From: Paraburkholderia sp. Tr-20389
Lineage (GTDB): Bacteria > Pseudomonadota > Gammaproteobacteria > Burkholderiales > Burkholderiaceae
DNA length: 58,208 bases
NCBI RefSeq assembly: GCF_017104565.1
Contig: NZ_JAAGPD010000064.1
Coordinates: 1 to 58,208 of the forward strand
Direction: 5' to 3'
Position 1 is the first letter of the stretch. Each line of letters begins with the position of its first letter. Below, in pieces: positions 8,026-17,600 of the stretch. The position numbers were made by a program, and so were the translations under genes. A model generated the notes under the pieces. That model saw only the letters and a program-made list of their open reading frames with translations. It made no database searches and had not been told where the DNA came from.

Positions 8026-9027
8026 ATGGATGTGACCGTAGTCTGGGCCGCGATCATCGCACTGGGCCTGTTCATATACGTCGTGCTGGACGGATTCGAT
8101 CTCGGCATCGGCATCGTATTTCCGTTCTTCCCCGACGAGAAGGAACGCGATCTGATGATGAACACCGTCGCGCCCGTCTGGGACGGCAACGAGACCTGGC
8201 TCGTGCTCGGCGGTGCGGGTCTGTTCGCCGCATTCCCGGTCGTCTACTCGACGGTGCTGTCGGCGCTCTATCTGCCCCTCGTGTTCATGCTCGCTTGCCT
8301 GATTTTCCGCGGCGTGTCGTTCGAGATCCGCGCGAAGGCGAATCGCACGAAACATCTGTGGGATCTCGCGTTCATCGGCGGCTCGACGGGCGCGGCATTC
8401 TTCCAGGGCATCGCGCTCGGCGCGTTCCTGCAAGGCATTCCCGTCGCCGACGGCCGCTTCGCCGGCGACGCGTTCGGCTGGCTCACGCCGTTCTCGCTGC
8501 TGACGGGCCTCGGACTCGTCGTCACCTACGCGCTGCTCGGCTGCGGCTGGCTCGTCGCGAAGACGGAAGGCGATCTGCAGCGGCGGCTGCATCGCGTCGT
8601 GTGGCCGCTGACGATCGTGCTGCTCGGCTTCATCGTCGTCGTGAGTCTGTGGACGCCGCTGCAGGAACCCCAAATCGCGCAGCGCTGGTTCGATGCCGGC
8701 ATCTTCTGGCGCCTGCTGCCCGTGCCGTTCCTCGTCGCGATCTGCACGTTCTTCATGCGCCGCGCGGTGCGCGACCGGCATCACAACACGCCGTTCATGA
8801 TGGCGCTCGGGCTCGTGCTGCTCGGCTACGTCGGCCTGCTCGTGAGCCTGTGGCCGTACGCGATTCCGTCGAGCCTCACGCTCTGGGAAGCGGCCGCCCC
8901 GCGTTCGAGTCAGATGTTCACGCTGGTCGGCGCGGCCGTCATCATCCCCATCATCATCGGCTATACGACGATGGGCTACTGGGTGTTCCGCGGCAAGGTG
9001 CGTCATGGCGATGTCCACTATCACTAA
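8026..9027 (+). CDS. cydB: Cytochrome bd-type quinol oxidase subunit II
   Basis: A 333-residue membrane protein, the structural partner of subunit I. Family markers are LFIYVVLDGFDLGIGI at the N-terminus, VAPVWDGNETWLVLGG (about residues 48-63), PLVFMLACLIFRGVSFEIR and the C-terminal IGYTTMGYWVFRGKV. About eight to nine membrane segments. It is cotranscribed with cydA and its 3' end overlaps the start of a tiny third gene. The AGAGAAAA before the ATG serves as ribosome site. The terminal sequence HGDVHYH is normal for CioB-type subunits. Confidence 0.93.
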   Translation: MDVTVVWAAIIALGLFIYVVLDGFDLGIGIVFPFFPDEKERDLMMNTVAPVWDGNETWLVLGGAGLFAAFPVVYSTVLSALYLPLVFMLACLIFRGVSFEIRAKANRTKHLWDLAFIGGSTGAAFFQGIALGAFLQGIPVADGRFAGDAFGWLTPFSLLTGLGLVVTYALLGCGWLVAKTEGDLQRRLHRVVWPLTIVLLGFIVVVSLWTPLQEPQIAQRWFDAGIFWRLLPVPFLVAICTFFMRRAVRDRHHNTPFMMALGLVLLGYVGLLVSLWPYAIPSSLTLWEAAAPRSSQMFTLVGAAVIIPIIIGYTTMGYWVFRGKVRHGDVHYH

Positions 9028-9157
9028 ACCCGCTCGCTCCCGGCTGCCCGGCTGGGTCTGGTTCATCGCGCTGTGGTGCGGCGGCGTGGGCGGCGCGATG
9101 ATCGTCGGCTATGCGTTCAAGGCGCTGATGAACGTGACGCTGTTCGCGATCACCTGA
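9005..9157 (+). CDS. Small DUF2474-type subunit of the bd oxidase
   Basis: A 50-residue single-span membrane protein starting MAMSTITKPARS, with the hydrophobic segment WVWFIALWCGGVGGAMIVGY (about residues 17-36) and ending LMNVTLFAIT. The W-x-W-F-x-x-L-W-x-x-G-V motif and its place directly after cioB are those of DUF2474 proteins, considered CydX-like accessory subunits. The frame overlaps the end of cydB by 23 bases, which suggests coupled translation. AAGGTG four bases before the ATG at 9005 is the best ribosome site; the ATG at 9011 (48 residues) is an alternative. It is too short for ordinary gene callers. Confidence 0.8.
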   Translation: MAMSTITKPARSRLPGWVWFIALWCGGVGGAMIVGYAFKALMNVTLFAIT

Positions 9158-9811
9158 GCTGCTTTGAGCTTACCTGGAGCGCGATCCGGGCAACGCGCCG
9201 GGCAATCCGCTGAGCCAGGCGCGACCCGCTCATATCCACTGCGCATAAACCGCCGGGCGGCCCGTCGAGGCCACCCGTCCGCCTTCAAAATCCTTCCGCG
9301 AAACTCGTCTACGTAGCAGGCCGCGAGAGCAATGCAAGCAACAAGCCTGCGGCTTCCGATGCAGTGCCGCACAAACCAGGGAAAACCACACGCGCAACCG
9401 GGACGGCCATGCCGTCACGGCAGCGCGAGCGAGACCAGACCACACTGATAAAGTCACGCCGATGCCGTTGCATTCCGGGCGGCCGGCGCGAACAATGAAG
9501 CGCGAATCACAAAGGACAGCGGACGCACGCACCTGCCGCAAGGCGGGCGCAGCGCAGCCGCGACAGGTATCCCCCGTCTGACGATCAGGCATATGATCGC
9601 GGCTTGGGAAACACAACAAGCTGTTGCTGCATGGACGGCCCACCGCTGGTCGGGCCGCAGGGAGTGCAGCGGGTTGCGATGCGCAGCGGGCGTGAGCCCG
9701 GCGCGGCGCAGCCTTGCGGACGGACGGCGCGCGCAACGGGGAGCGCGCCGTCCGCTCCCGTCCCGACCGACAACATGGGCACAACACCGGCAGGGCAAAA
9801 GCGGAGACATC
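9158..9811. other. 654-bp intergenic region upstream of the response regulator
   Basis: No convincing gene in either strand; the open frames here have no recognisable sequence and run through hairpins. The one clear feature is a perfect 12-bp inverted repeat, CGGACGGCGCGC (9721-9732) and its complement (9743-9754), with a 10-base loop. It lies about 57 bases before the regulator start and could be a leader hairpin or the terminator of a short leader. Confidence 0.5.
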
Positions 9812-10573
9812 ATGAAGTTTCTTGTAGCCGACGATCATGAACTGATCCGCCAGGGCGTCAAGGGTCTGCTACGCGGACTCGATCCCGACGCCACATTCGA
9901 CGAAGCCGACAGTTGGGAAACGCTGGCGGCCGCCGCAAGGCCCGACGCGGACCACGATCTCGCGATCGTCGATCTGCACATGCCGGGCATGACGGGCGCC
10001 TCCTCGCTGCAAGTGCTGCTGAAAGAAAATCCGGCGCTGCCCGTCGTGGTGCTGTCGGCCGAAGAATCGCCGGACGAGATGCGCGCCGTGCTCGCGGCAG
10101 GCGCGCTGGGCTTCGTGCCGAAGCGCCAGCCGGCGAGCGTGATGCTCAAGGCGATCGAGCTGGTGCTCTCGGGCGGCGCGTATGTGCCGATGGAAGCGCT
10201 CAGCCTGCTCGGCTCGCGCGACGCGGCTACGGCCACGGCAACCGCGGCGGAAGCCGCTTCGACGGCGGGCGCCACCGCCCTCGCCGCGCAAGCGACGACG
10301 GCCGCGCCGCCGGATGCGGCGCCCATCGTCCGGGTCGAGGCGTTGCAGCCGCATCAACAGCATCTGCTGGAAAATCTGTCGCCGCGTCAGCAGGAAATCA
10401 TGCGGCTCGTGCATCGCGGCTGGACCAACAAGATGATCGCGCGCGATCTCGGCGTCGCCGAAGGCACGATCAAGGTCCATCTGTCCGTGATTTTCCGTGC
10501 GCTCGGCGTGCACAACCGCGCGACGGCCATTGCCGTGATCAACGGCTGGCTCGAAGCCGGCAAGACGCTTTAG
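9812..10573 (+). CDS. NarL/FixJ-type response regulator with LuxR DNA-binding domain
   Basis: A 253-residue cytoplasmic transcription regulator. The receiver domain occupies about residues 1-125, with the acidic pair Asp7-Asp8, the phosphate-accepting Asp54 in IVDLHMPGM and a Lys in GFVPKRQ. A long Ala/Thr-rich linker (about residues 135-175) follows, then a LuxR-type helix-turn-helix (LSPRQQEIMRL to RALGVHNRA). The frame is open upstream to 9593, but the ATG at 9812 has GGAG eight bases before it and starts exactly where receiver domains start. The unusually long, compositionally simple linker is notable. The likely partner kinase is the hybrid kinase at 11279-13108, but this is inferred from proximity only. 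Confidence 0.9.
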   Translation: MKFLVADDHELIRQGVKGLLRGLDPDATFDEADSWETLAAAARPDADHDLAIVDLHMPGMTGASSLQVLLKENPALPVVVLSAEESPDEMRAVLAAGALGFVPKRQPASVMLKAIELVLSGGAYVPMEALSLLGSRDAATATATAAEAASTAGATALAAQATTAAPPDAAPIVRVEALQPHQQHLLENLSPRQQEIMRLVHRGWTNKMIARDLGVAEGTIKVHLSVIFRALGVHNRATAIAVINGWLEAGKTL

Positions 10574-10658
10574 AGAGAGAAAGAAGGCGGCAGAACGTCG
10601 CCTTCGGCAAAACGCGGCCTGAGCAGCCGCGCTCGATGTCGCGCCTGAAGCGCGCGCG

Positions 10659-10976
10659 TCAGAGCATTTCCGTCGCGAGCGTGACGCCCAGCGCCACGCC
10701 GCCGATCACGCCGATTGCGCGGCCCAGCAGCATCGCGTTCAGATCCTCGTCGAGGAGGAATTCGCTGCGGCGCTCGCGCAGCACCGTGCGATGCAGCAGC
10801 GGCATCGGAAACAGCAACGCACACGACAGCGCCACGGGCAGTGCCAGGCGCAACGCCATGTTCGCGTGATGCTCGGCTGGAATGCCGATGTACAACATGC
10901 CGACCACGAACACGGTCGTCAGCAGTGCGCCCGCCAGCACGCCAGCGACGAGCCTGTCGGAAGGATGTCCGTCCAC
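10659..10976 (-). CDS. Small membrane protein of unknown function
   Basis: A 105-residue protein with three hydrophobic segments (about residues 10-30, 42-60 and 86-102) and a charged stretch LRERRSEFLLDEDLNA between the second and third. I do not recognise the family. The start is a GTG at 10976 preceded by GAGGTG eight bases upstream, which supports it as a real gene. It stands between the response regulator and the hybrid kinase, convergent with the former and in line with the latter, about 300 bases downstream of the kinase stop. Confidence 0.6.
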   Translation of the reverse strand: MDGHPSDRLVAGVLAGALLTTVFVVGMLYIGIPAEHHANMALRLALPVALSCALLFPMPLLHRTVLRERRSEFLLDEDLNAMLLGRAIGVIGGVALGVTLATEML

Positions 10977-11278
10977 TTCTACACCTCATTGATTCGATTG
11001 CCGCGTCGGCCGACGTGCCGGACGCGATGGTTGCCGGAAGCATTCGCGGCGGTCATGCGGCACCGCCGTTATCGCGAATGGGCTTATTTCAGCAGCCAGG
11101 CATGGCGCCCGTCGATCAGACACTTCTCAAAAAAGCGTGCGAATGGGCTGGGAAGAAGATGAGGTGCGTCGATAGAGATGCGCCGACGACGGCGCAACGA
11201 TCAGCGCTGCGTTGCGTGCAGCGCAGGAAGTCAACATATGATTGCAACGCCCCGTACGCTTTTCAGCGCCGTGCGAAG
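10977..11278. other. Intergenic stretch, nothing recognised
   Basis: 302 bases between the small membrane protein and the 3' end of the kinase gene. I see no gene, strong hairpin or repeat. It must hold the promoter of the small membrane protein gene if that is transcribed separately. Confidence 0.4.
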
Positions 11279-13108
11279 TCAGCCGCGCGTCGTCGCAGGC
11301 TGCTCCACCGCTACGCGTTGCGCGCGGTCGCCGGGCGCATCCGCGACGGCACCCGGCTGCTGCCACAGCATCTCGAGCGTGCGGCGCAGCCGCGCGGGCG
11401 TTACCGGCTTGTGCAGCACGGGAATGCCCTGCAACGCCAGCGCTTCCAGTTCCACCGACGCCATATCGCCCGTAATCAGCAGCGTCACGACGCGCTCGCG
11501 ACCGCGCCCCCGCAGCGCGTCGCGCACCGCGCCGAGCGCCTGCGCGCCCGTCCGGTGGTTGGCGAGCTGGTAGTCGCACAGCACGGCGTCGGGCATGAAG
11601 CCTTCGTCGATGGCCTGCAGCGCGTGACGCTCGTCGGGCACGCCGCGCACCACGCAGCCCCAGCGCCCGAGCAGGCTCTGGATGCCTTCCAGGATGGCCG
11701 GCTCGTCGTCGATGCAGAGCACGTGGCGCCCGAGCGCTGCCGCGCCGCTCACGGCCGAGTCGTTGAGCCCGGCGACGATCCTCAGCGGATCGCCTGCTCG
11801 CACCGGAAAGCGGAACACGGAGCCGCGCCCCGGCGTCGAGCGCAATTGCAACTGGCCGCCGAGCATCTCGACCAGCCGCTTGACGGTCGGCAGTCCGAGG
11901 CCATGCCCCTGGCGCGCGTCGCGCTGCCGGTTGGCGACCTGATAGAACTCCTCGAAGATGCGCTCCTGCTCGGCCTTGGGAATGCCGATGCCCGAATCGC
12001 GCACCTCGATATAGCCGCCCTCGCGCTGCCCCGCGCGCCGGTAGCCCATCCAGATCGCGCCGCCTTCCGTGTAGCGCACCGCGTTCGACAGCAGGTTGCT
12101 CAGGATCCGCTCCAGCAGCACGGGATCGTCGTGGATCACGGCGTCCGTCGGCGCGATGCGCAGCGCGAGCCCTTTCGCGGCCGCCTGCGGCCAGTACTGG
12201 TTGCCGACGCGGTCGAACAGTTCCGAGAGTCGGAAATGCAGCCTGATGACCTGGGTGACGCCGCTTTCCAGCCGCGCCAGATCGAGCACCTGGTTGAACA
12301 GCTGGTTCAGCGCCTCGACGTTGTTCGCGATGTTGCTGGCCGTCTTCGCGTGCTGCACGGGCGTCGCCGACGAATCATTCAGCGATGCCGCGAGCAGCCC
12401 GATCGCGTGCAGCGGCTGGCGCAGATCGTGGCTGGCGGCGGCGAAGAAGCGCGTCTTCGCGAGGCTCGCCTCTTCGGCGACCAGCTTCTGCGCCGCCAGC
12501 GACTCGGCCAGCGCCTGCTGATCGACGCGCGCCTGCACGACGCGCTGGAACAGCTTGCGGTAGCTGAGCGCGTACACGTTGATCGCGCAGAAGAAGAACG
12601 CGAGGACGATCGCGAGAATCGTGCGGTCGAACGTATGCGTGCCGAAGTGCAGCACGATCGCGGGCAGCAGCAGGAACGGGATCGCCGTCACGAAGTTGGC
12701 GACGTCGAAGCCGTTCGACATGAACACGCCCGCCGCCAGCGTGACGAGCATCACCGTGTGCAGGATGGGGAGATCGGTGTGCGGGCTCTGGAACGCGAAC
12801 CAGATGGCGAGCCCCGGCGCGCTGTAGAGCAGCGCGCCGCGCGCCGCGTGCAGGTTGATCCAGGTGCGCGGCGACACGGCTTCGGGCCAGCGCCGGTTGC
12901 ACATCCACAGCGCGAGGCTCGCGCAATTGGCGAAGCCATAGAAGATGAAGCAGGCCGCGAAAAGATGCGGATGCGGGATGTTATTCCAGTAGATCGCCAC
13001 CAGCACGGCAATCGAGAACCAGTGCGTAAAGAAGGCAATCGGGTCCTGCGCGTACAGCACGCGCACGAGGTCTTCGTCGATGGCGCGCTGGATGGGATCG
13101 GCCCGCAT
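11279..13108 (-). CDS. Hybrid sensor histidine kinase/response regulator with membrane N-terminus
   Basis: A 609-residue inner-membrane kinase. About six hydrophobic segments fill residues 25-182, followed by a coiled-coil-like linker (186-216), the H-box ASHDLRQPLHAIG with phosphorylatable His227, the N-box ILSNLLSNAVRYT (about 335-347), the G boxes DSGIGIP (371-377) and GHGLGL (401-406), and a C-terminal receiver with Asp467-Asp468, phosphate-accepting Asp512 in LCDYQL and Lys567. No separate periplasmic sensor domain is visible, so the membrane part is probably the sensor. The terminal receiver has no output domain, as in kinases that control their own flow of phosphate. The LuxR-type regulator 2.5 kb away is a candidate partner. 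Confidence 0.9.
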   Translation of the reverse strand: MRADPIQRAIDEDLVRVLYAQDPIAFFTHWFSIAVLVAIYWNNIPHPHLFAACFIFYGFANCASLALWMCNRRWPEAVSPRTWINLHAARGALLYSAPGLAIWFAFQSPHTDLPILHTVMLVTLAAGVFMSNGFDVANFVTAIPFLLLPAIVLHFGTHTFDRTILAIVLAFFFCAINVYALSYRKLFQRVVQARVDQQALAESLAAQKLVAEEASLAKTRFFAAASHDLRQPLHAIGLLAASLNDSSATPVQHAKTASNIANNVEALNQLFNQVLDLARLESGVTQVIRLHFRLSELFDRVGNQYWPQAAAKGLALRIAPTDAVIHDDPVLLERILSNLLSNAVRYTEGGAIWMGYRRAGQREGGYIEVRDSGIGIPKAEQERIFEEFYQVANRQRDARQGHGLGLPTVKRLVEMLGGQLQLRSTPGRGSVFRFPVRAGDPLRIVAGLNDSAVSGAAALGRHVLCIDDEPAILEGIQSLLGRWGCVVRGVPDERHALQAIDEGFMPDAVLCDYQLANHRTGAQALGAVRDALRGRGRERVVTLLITGDMASVELEALALQGIPVLHKPVTPARLRRTLEMLWQQPGAVADAPGDRAQRVAVEQPATTRG

Positions 13109-13485
13109 CGTGCGGTCTCCTTGTGTCGGCCTGAGTTGGCACTGTAGCGAGATTCGCTTCGTTTTTTGTTAAACCGCCACGGATAGCACCGGCTTGGGGA
13201 ATAAAACCCGTTCGCCGTCCGTCATACACCGGCACCGGTACAGTCTAAAGATAGTTTACCCGTCCTGCCGACGGTTTACCCTTCAGCTATGACTTAATCC
13301 ATATAGGCGGCGCCGCGTGCAAAAAGCATACTGGTTTCAACGATTCGACGATTCAACGATCAAGCGCGGCCGACAGCCTCTGAAGGTTCAGTTTCAAGAC
13401 TTCATTTACGCCTGTTTGTCGAGGCTCCATTGGCGGATTCCCCCGCCCCTACCGCGCGCCTTGCCCCTTACCGATGGAGGCCTTC
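13109..13485. promoter_or_regulatory. Divergent promoter region with spaced GTTTACCC repeats
   Basis: The region between the kinase (leftward) and the sigma-like gene (rightward). It holds the direct repeat GTTTACCC at 13254-13261 and 13274-13281, exactly 20 bases apart, i.e. on one face of the helix. A related complement, GTTAAACC, lies near 13168. This spacing is what paired regulator half-sites look like. For the downstream gene the true start at 13486 is set by GGAGG at 13476-13480. No gene seen. Confidence 0.4.
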
Positions 13486-14298
13486 ATGGGCGCAGTTCCG
13501 AGCCAGGATTTCGCACGCACTCTCGATGACGCCGTTCTTCCCGAGTTGTGGCGCCGCCGCACGCAGCTCACGGACGACGAAATGATGTCGATGTACGACC
13601 TCGTGAAGCGCGCGTTGCGCACCTACCACCCGCTCGAATTGCACGCGCTCGGCGAAGACAAGGAAGAGCTCGTGCATCAGTTCATCTATACGAAGGTGCT
13701 GCGCCTTGCGCCCGGACACGTCGAATCGAAGGCGACGCCGGAAAGCGCGCCGTCCAACAGCTACGCGATCTGTGCCTACTTCCGCCGTTATCTGATCGAC
13801 TGCCTGCGCAGCGCGAGCCATCAGCGCAACGTGTCGATGGAACACGAAGGCATGATGCAGGAAATCGATCTGCGGGCGCAGGCGCTCGAAGATCCCGTCG
13901 AAAGCGTGCTGCTGCAATACGGCCTGAGCGAGCGCCGTGTGCGCCAGGCCGCGCGCGACTTCATTGCTTCGCTCGATTCGCCCGAGCGTATCGTGCTGGC
14001 GGGCAGCCTCGGCTGGTGCTCGGAAGCGAAAGGCGGTCTGTCGGCGGTGGCCGCGCAGCATCGGGTGCCCTCCTATCACTATCGCGCCGTCAAACTCGGT
14101 GTCACCATGAAGAAGACGGACGACGCCGCGCAGTTTTCCAACACGAAGATCGGTCAATGGCTGCGCGACGACCTGGGCATTGAAATCGACGCCGAAAATC
14201 GCGACGCGATTCTCGTGATCTTCAACCTGCTCGCAGCAGAAGCGACAGAAGCGGCCACCTCGCCCGATAACGAAGAGCTGATCGAAGCAGCCGCCTGA
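13486..14298 (+). CDS. Sigma-70-like protein of unknown role
   Basis: A 270-residue soluble protein. Two stretches look like the conserved parts of sigma-70 family factors: KEELVHQFIYTKVLRL followed by YAICAYFRRYLIDCLRS (about residues 60-110, region-2-like), and SLDSPERIVLAGSLGW to VPSYHYRAVKLGV (about 160-210, where a region-4 helix-turn-helix would lie). A C-terminal extension of about 60 residues (QFSNTKIGQWLRDDLGIEID) has no sigma counterpart that I know. The match is weak and by eye. The ATG at 13486 was preferred over 13474 because a GGAGG site lies five bases before it. It is divergent from the hybrid kinase. A strong hairpin follows the gene. Confidence 0.55.
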   Translation: MGAVPSQDFARTLDDAVLPELWRRRTQLTDDEMMSMYDLVKRALRTYHPLELHALGEDKEELVHQFIYTKVLRLAPGHVESKATPESAPSNSYAICAYFRRYLIDCLRSASHQRNVSMEHEGMMQEIDLRAQALEDPVESVLLQYGLSERRVRQAARDFIASLDSPERIVLAGSLGWCSEAKGGLSAVAAQHRVPSYHYRAVKLGVTMKKTDDAAQFSNTKIGQWLRDDLGIEIDAENRDAILVIFNLLAAEATEAATSPDNEELIEAAA

Positions 14299-14319
14299 GT
14301 TCATCCTTGATCTCCGCTG

Positions 14320-14340
14320 TTTGACATTTGACATTTGACA
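14320..14340. repeat. Three tandem copies of TTTGACA
   Basis: TTTGACA is repeated three times without spacer (14320-14326, 14327-14333, 14334-14340), four bases before a strong hairpin. Each unit contains the -35 consensus TTGACA, but no -10 hexamer at the right distance is evident. Possibly slippage. Confidence 0.8.
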
Positions 14341-14344
14341 ATCC

Positions 14345-14378
14345 GGCAGACTCGTTCGGCGTCTTGAACGAGTCTGCC
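14345..14378 (+). terminator. Hairpin terminator-like structure after the sigma-like gene
   Basis: A perfect 13-bp inverted repeat, GGCAGACTCGTTC (14345-14357) and its complement (14366-14378), with an 8-base loop, about 47 bases after the stop at 14298. There is no run of T after it, so intrinsic termination is likely but not certain. The remaining 220 bases up to 14602 show no gene. Confidence 0.55.
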
Positions 14379-14602
14379 TGCAAGCCCTCTGCATTTCATC
14401 GTTCCGCGCGACAATCGCCCGTCCGCACGGGCGCTTTCGCGCCGGCCTTCGCGGCACTTTTTGAATCACGCGGCTAAACGCGCGTTTTCCCTTTGCATTT
14501 CGCTGCGCGGCGTCCAGGATAAATAGGCTGCGCGCAGTGAGCCGTCTTCGTCGCCGGGATGCCCCCCGCCTGGCGCACATCCCCTATAAGAGAGGTGGTC
14601 GA

Positions 14603-17600
14603 ATGAACCGCTTGTCCAGCGCCCTTGCGGCGATGAAGGACCATTACGAGGTGGTGGTGGTGGGTTCCGGCTATGGCGGCGCGATTGCCGCGAGCCGCAT
14701 GGCGCGTGCGAAACGCAGCGTGTGCCTGCTGGAACGCGGCCGCGAATTCATGGCGGGCGACTTCCCCGCCACGCAACTCGAAGGCGTCGCGCAGGTGCAG
14801 TACAACACGGGCGTCGCGCAGATCGGCTCGCCGCTCGCGCTGCTCGAAGTGCATGTGAACCCGGACGTGAACGTCGTGGTCGGCTGCGGACTCGGCGGCA
14901 CCTCGCTGATCAATGCGAACGTCGCGCTCAAGCCCGACCCACGCCTGTGGGACGACCCGCGCTGGCCCGCCGCCGTACGCGCGGACCAGGCGACTCTCGA
15001 CGTGTGCTATGCACGCGCCACGAAGATGCTCGGCGCGACGCCCGTCCCCGACGACTATCCGGATCTGCCGAAACTCGACGCGCTCGCGCTGTCCGCGAAA
15101 CGGCTCGACATGAGCAACCGCTTCTACCGTCCGCCCATCACCGTGACGTTCAAGGACGGCAAGAATGCGGCGGGCGTCGACCAGAACCGCTGCACCGGCT
15201 GCGGCGACTGCAACTCGGGCTGCAATCACGGCGCGAAAAACTCGACGCACATGAACTATCTGCCCGATGCCGCCGCGCATGGCGCGCAGATCTTCACGGG
15301 TGCGGCCGTGCATTCGGTGGTGCGCGACGAGAAGCAAGGCGTCTGGTGCGTGCGCTATCAGCCCGCCGACCTGAAGCGCGAACTCTACGACGCACCGGAA
15401 ATGTTCGTGACGGCCGATATCGTGATTCTCTCGGCGGGCACGCTCGGCTCGACGGCGATCCTGCTGCGCTCCGCGGAAGCCGGCTTGCCCGTGTCAAAGC
15501 AACTCGGCCAGCACTTCACGGGCAACGGCGACGTGCTCGCCTTCGCGTTCAACACCGACAAGGTGATCAACGGCGTCGGCTGGGGCACGCATCCGCCGGG
15601 CGACATTCCGCCCGTCGGACCGTGCATCGCGGGCATCATCGACCATCGCGACACGCCGAATGTGAAAGACGGCTTCGTGATCGAAGAAGGCTCGATCGCC
15701 TCGCCGATCGGCCTCGGCCTGATGGGCGTGCTCGGCGTCGCGGCGCCCGCCGAAGGCGTCGAGATGCCGGACCCCGACGGCGATCCGCCGCTCGCGGACG
15801 AAGCGCGCATCGCCGAAAGCATCCTGCGCGGACCGTATCACGGCGCGATGCGCAACACGCAGACATGGCTCGTGATGGCGCACGACGACGAAAGCGGCCA
15901 GATCACGGTCGAAAGCGGCCGGCCGCGCGTAAGCTGGCCGAATGCGGGCAAGCAGCCGATCTACGAAACCGTCGAAAAGACCTTGATCGAAGCCACCAGT
16001 GCGCTGGGCGGCTCGTACGTGCGCAATCCCATTTCCAGCGACATGTTCCAGAACCGCACCGTCACCGTGCATCCGCTGGGCGGCTGCGGGATGTCGGACG
16101 ATGCGGCACACGGCGTCGTCGATCAGGCGGGCCGTGTGTTTTCCGGTGTGGACGGCAATGCGGTGCACGAGGGGCTGTACGTGATGGACGGCGCCGTGGT
16201 GCCGCTCTCGCTCGGCGTGAATCCGCTGCTGACGATCTCGGCGCTCGCCGAGCGCAACTGCGCGCAGCTTGCGCAGTTGCGCGGCTGGCAGATCGACTAT
16301 GACTCGTTGGGCAACACGGCACCGCCGCCCGCGCCGAAGATCGGTCTGCGCTTCACCGAGACGATGATCGGCACGTACTACGCGGGCGACGTCAAGCCCG
16401 AAGGCCAGCAGGACGACCGCGCGGAAGGCACGCCCATCAGCTTCACCGTGACCGTCGTGTCCGACGATCTCGACGACATGCTCGCGAACCGCGAGCATCA
16501 GGCGCATATGATCGGCACGCTGACGTGCACCGCGCTGTCGCCCCAGCCGATGACCGTGAACGACGGCATCTTCAACCTGTTCGTCGTCGACGAAACGAAT
16601 GTCGACCGGCGCAACATGAACTACCGGATGACACTCGATACCGTCGACGGCAAGCACTTCTATCTGACGGGTCAGAAGATCATCACGCACACGTCGCTGA
16701 CGGAGTTATGGACGCAGACCAATACGCTTTACGCAAAGGTGCGCGAGTCCGCCGCCGATGACGCGCCCGTGATCGGCCACGCGACGCTGATCATCACGCC
16801 GGAGAACTTCCTCAAGCAGCAACGCACGCTCGAAGTCACGAACGCGCCCGACCTCGAAACGCGCCTTGCGTACACGCTGAAGTTCGGCCGCTTCTTTGCG
16901 GGCGTGCTCTACACGGAATACGGCGGTGTCGCGGCACCATTGCAATACTTCGACCCCGATGCGCCGCCGCGCGTGCGCCGCACGCTGCGCGCGCCCGTGC
17001 CGCAGATCACCTACTTCGAAACCGAGGACGGCAAGACGCTGCGGCTGGCGCGCTATCACGGCGGCGACAAAGGGCCGTTGTTGCTGATTCACGGCTCGGG
17101 CGTGTCGAGCCGCATCTTTTCGACGGACCTCATCGGCACGAATCTCGTCGAGTTCCTGTGCGCCGCGCACTACGACGTGTGGCTCGTCGATCTACGCGTA
17201 AGCATCGAACTGCCGAGCGCCACCGAGCGCACCACGGCCGACGACATCGCGCGCTACGACATTCCCGCCGCCGTCGCGAAAGTGCGCGAACTGACGGGCG
17301 CCGATCAGATCCAGGTATTCGGCCATTGCCTGGGCGCGCTGGCGTTCAGCATGTCGCTGATGTCGGGGCTCAAGGGCGTGCGCTCCGCCGTGCTGTCGCA
17401 AGTCTCCGCGCATCCCGTGCCGGGACTGTTGCAGCGGATCAAGGCGGGATTGCACACGCCGCAGATACTCCAGCATCTCGGCATCAAGGACATGACCGCT
17501 TATACGCAGCACGAAAAGTGGCCGCACAATCTGCTCGACGAAGCGCTGAAGTACTTCCCCGTCGGGCACGACGAATCGTGCAGCAGCCCGGTGTGTCATC

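Noticed and set aside
6499-9066. An 855-codon open frame antisense to cydA-cydB
   Set aside because: It is a shadow of codon bias in GC-rich genes: rich in Arg, Glu, Asp, His and Gln, no domain, and fully opposite two well-supported genes.
10715-13147. An 810-codon open frame antisense to the hybrid kinase
   Set aside because: Same kind of shadow frame; Arg/His/Gln-rich, no motif, opposite a gene with all kinase boxes.
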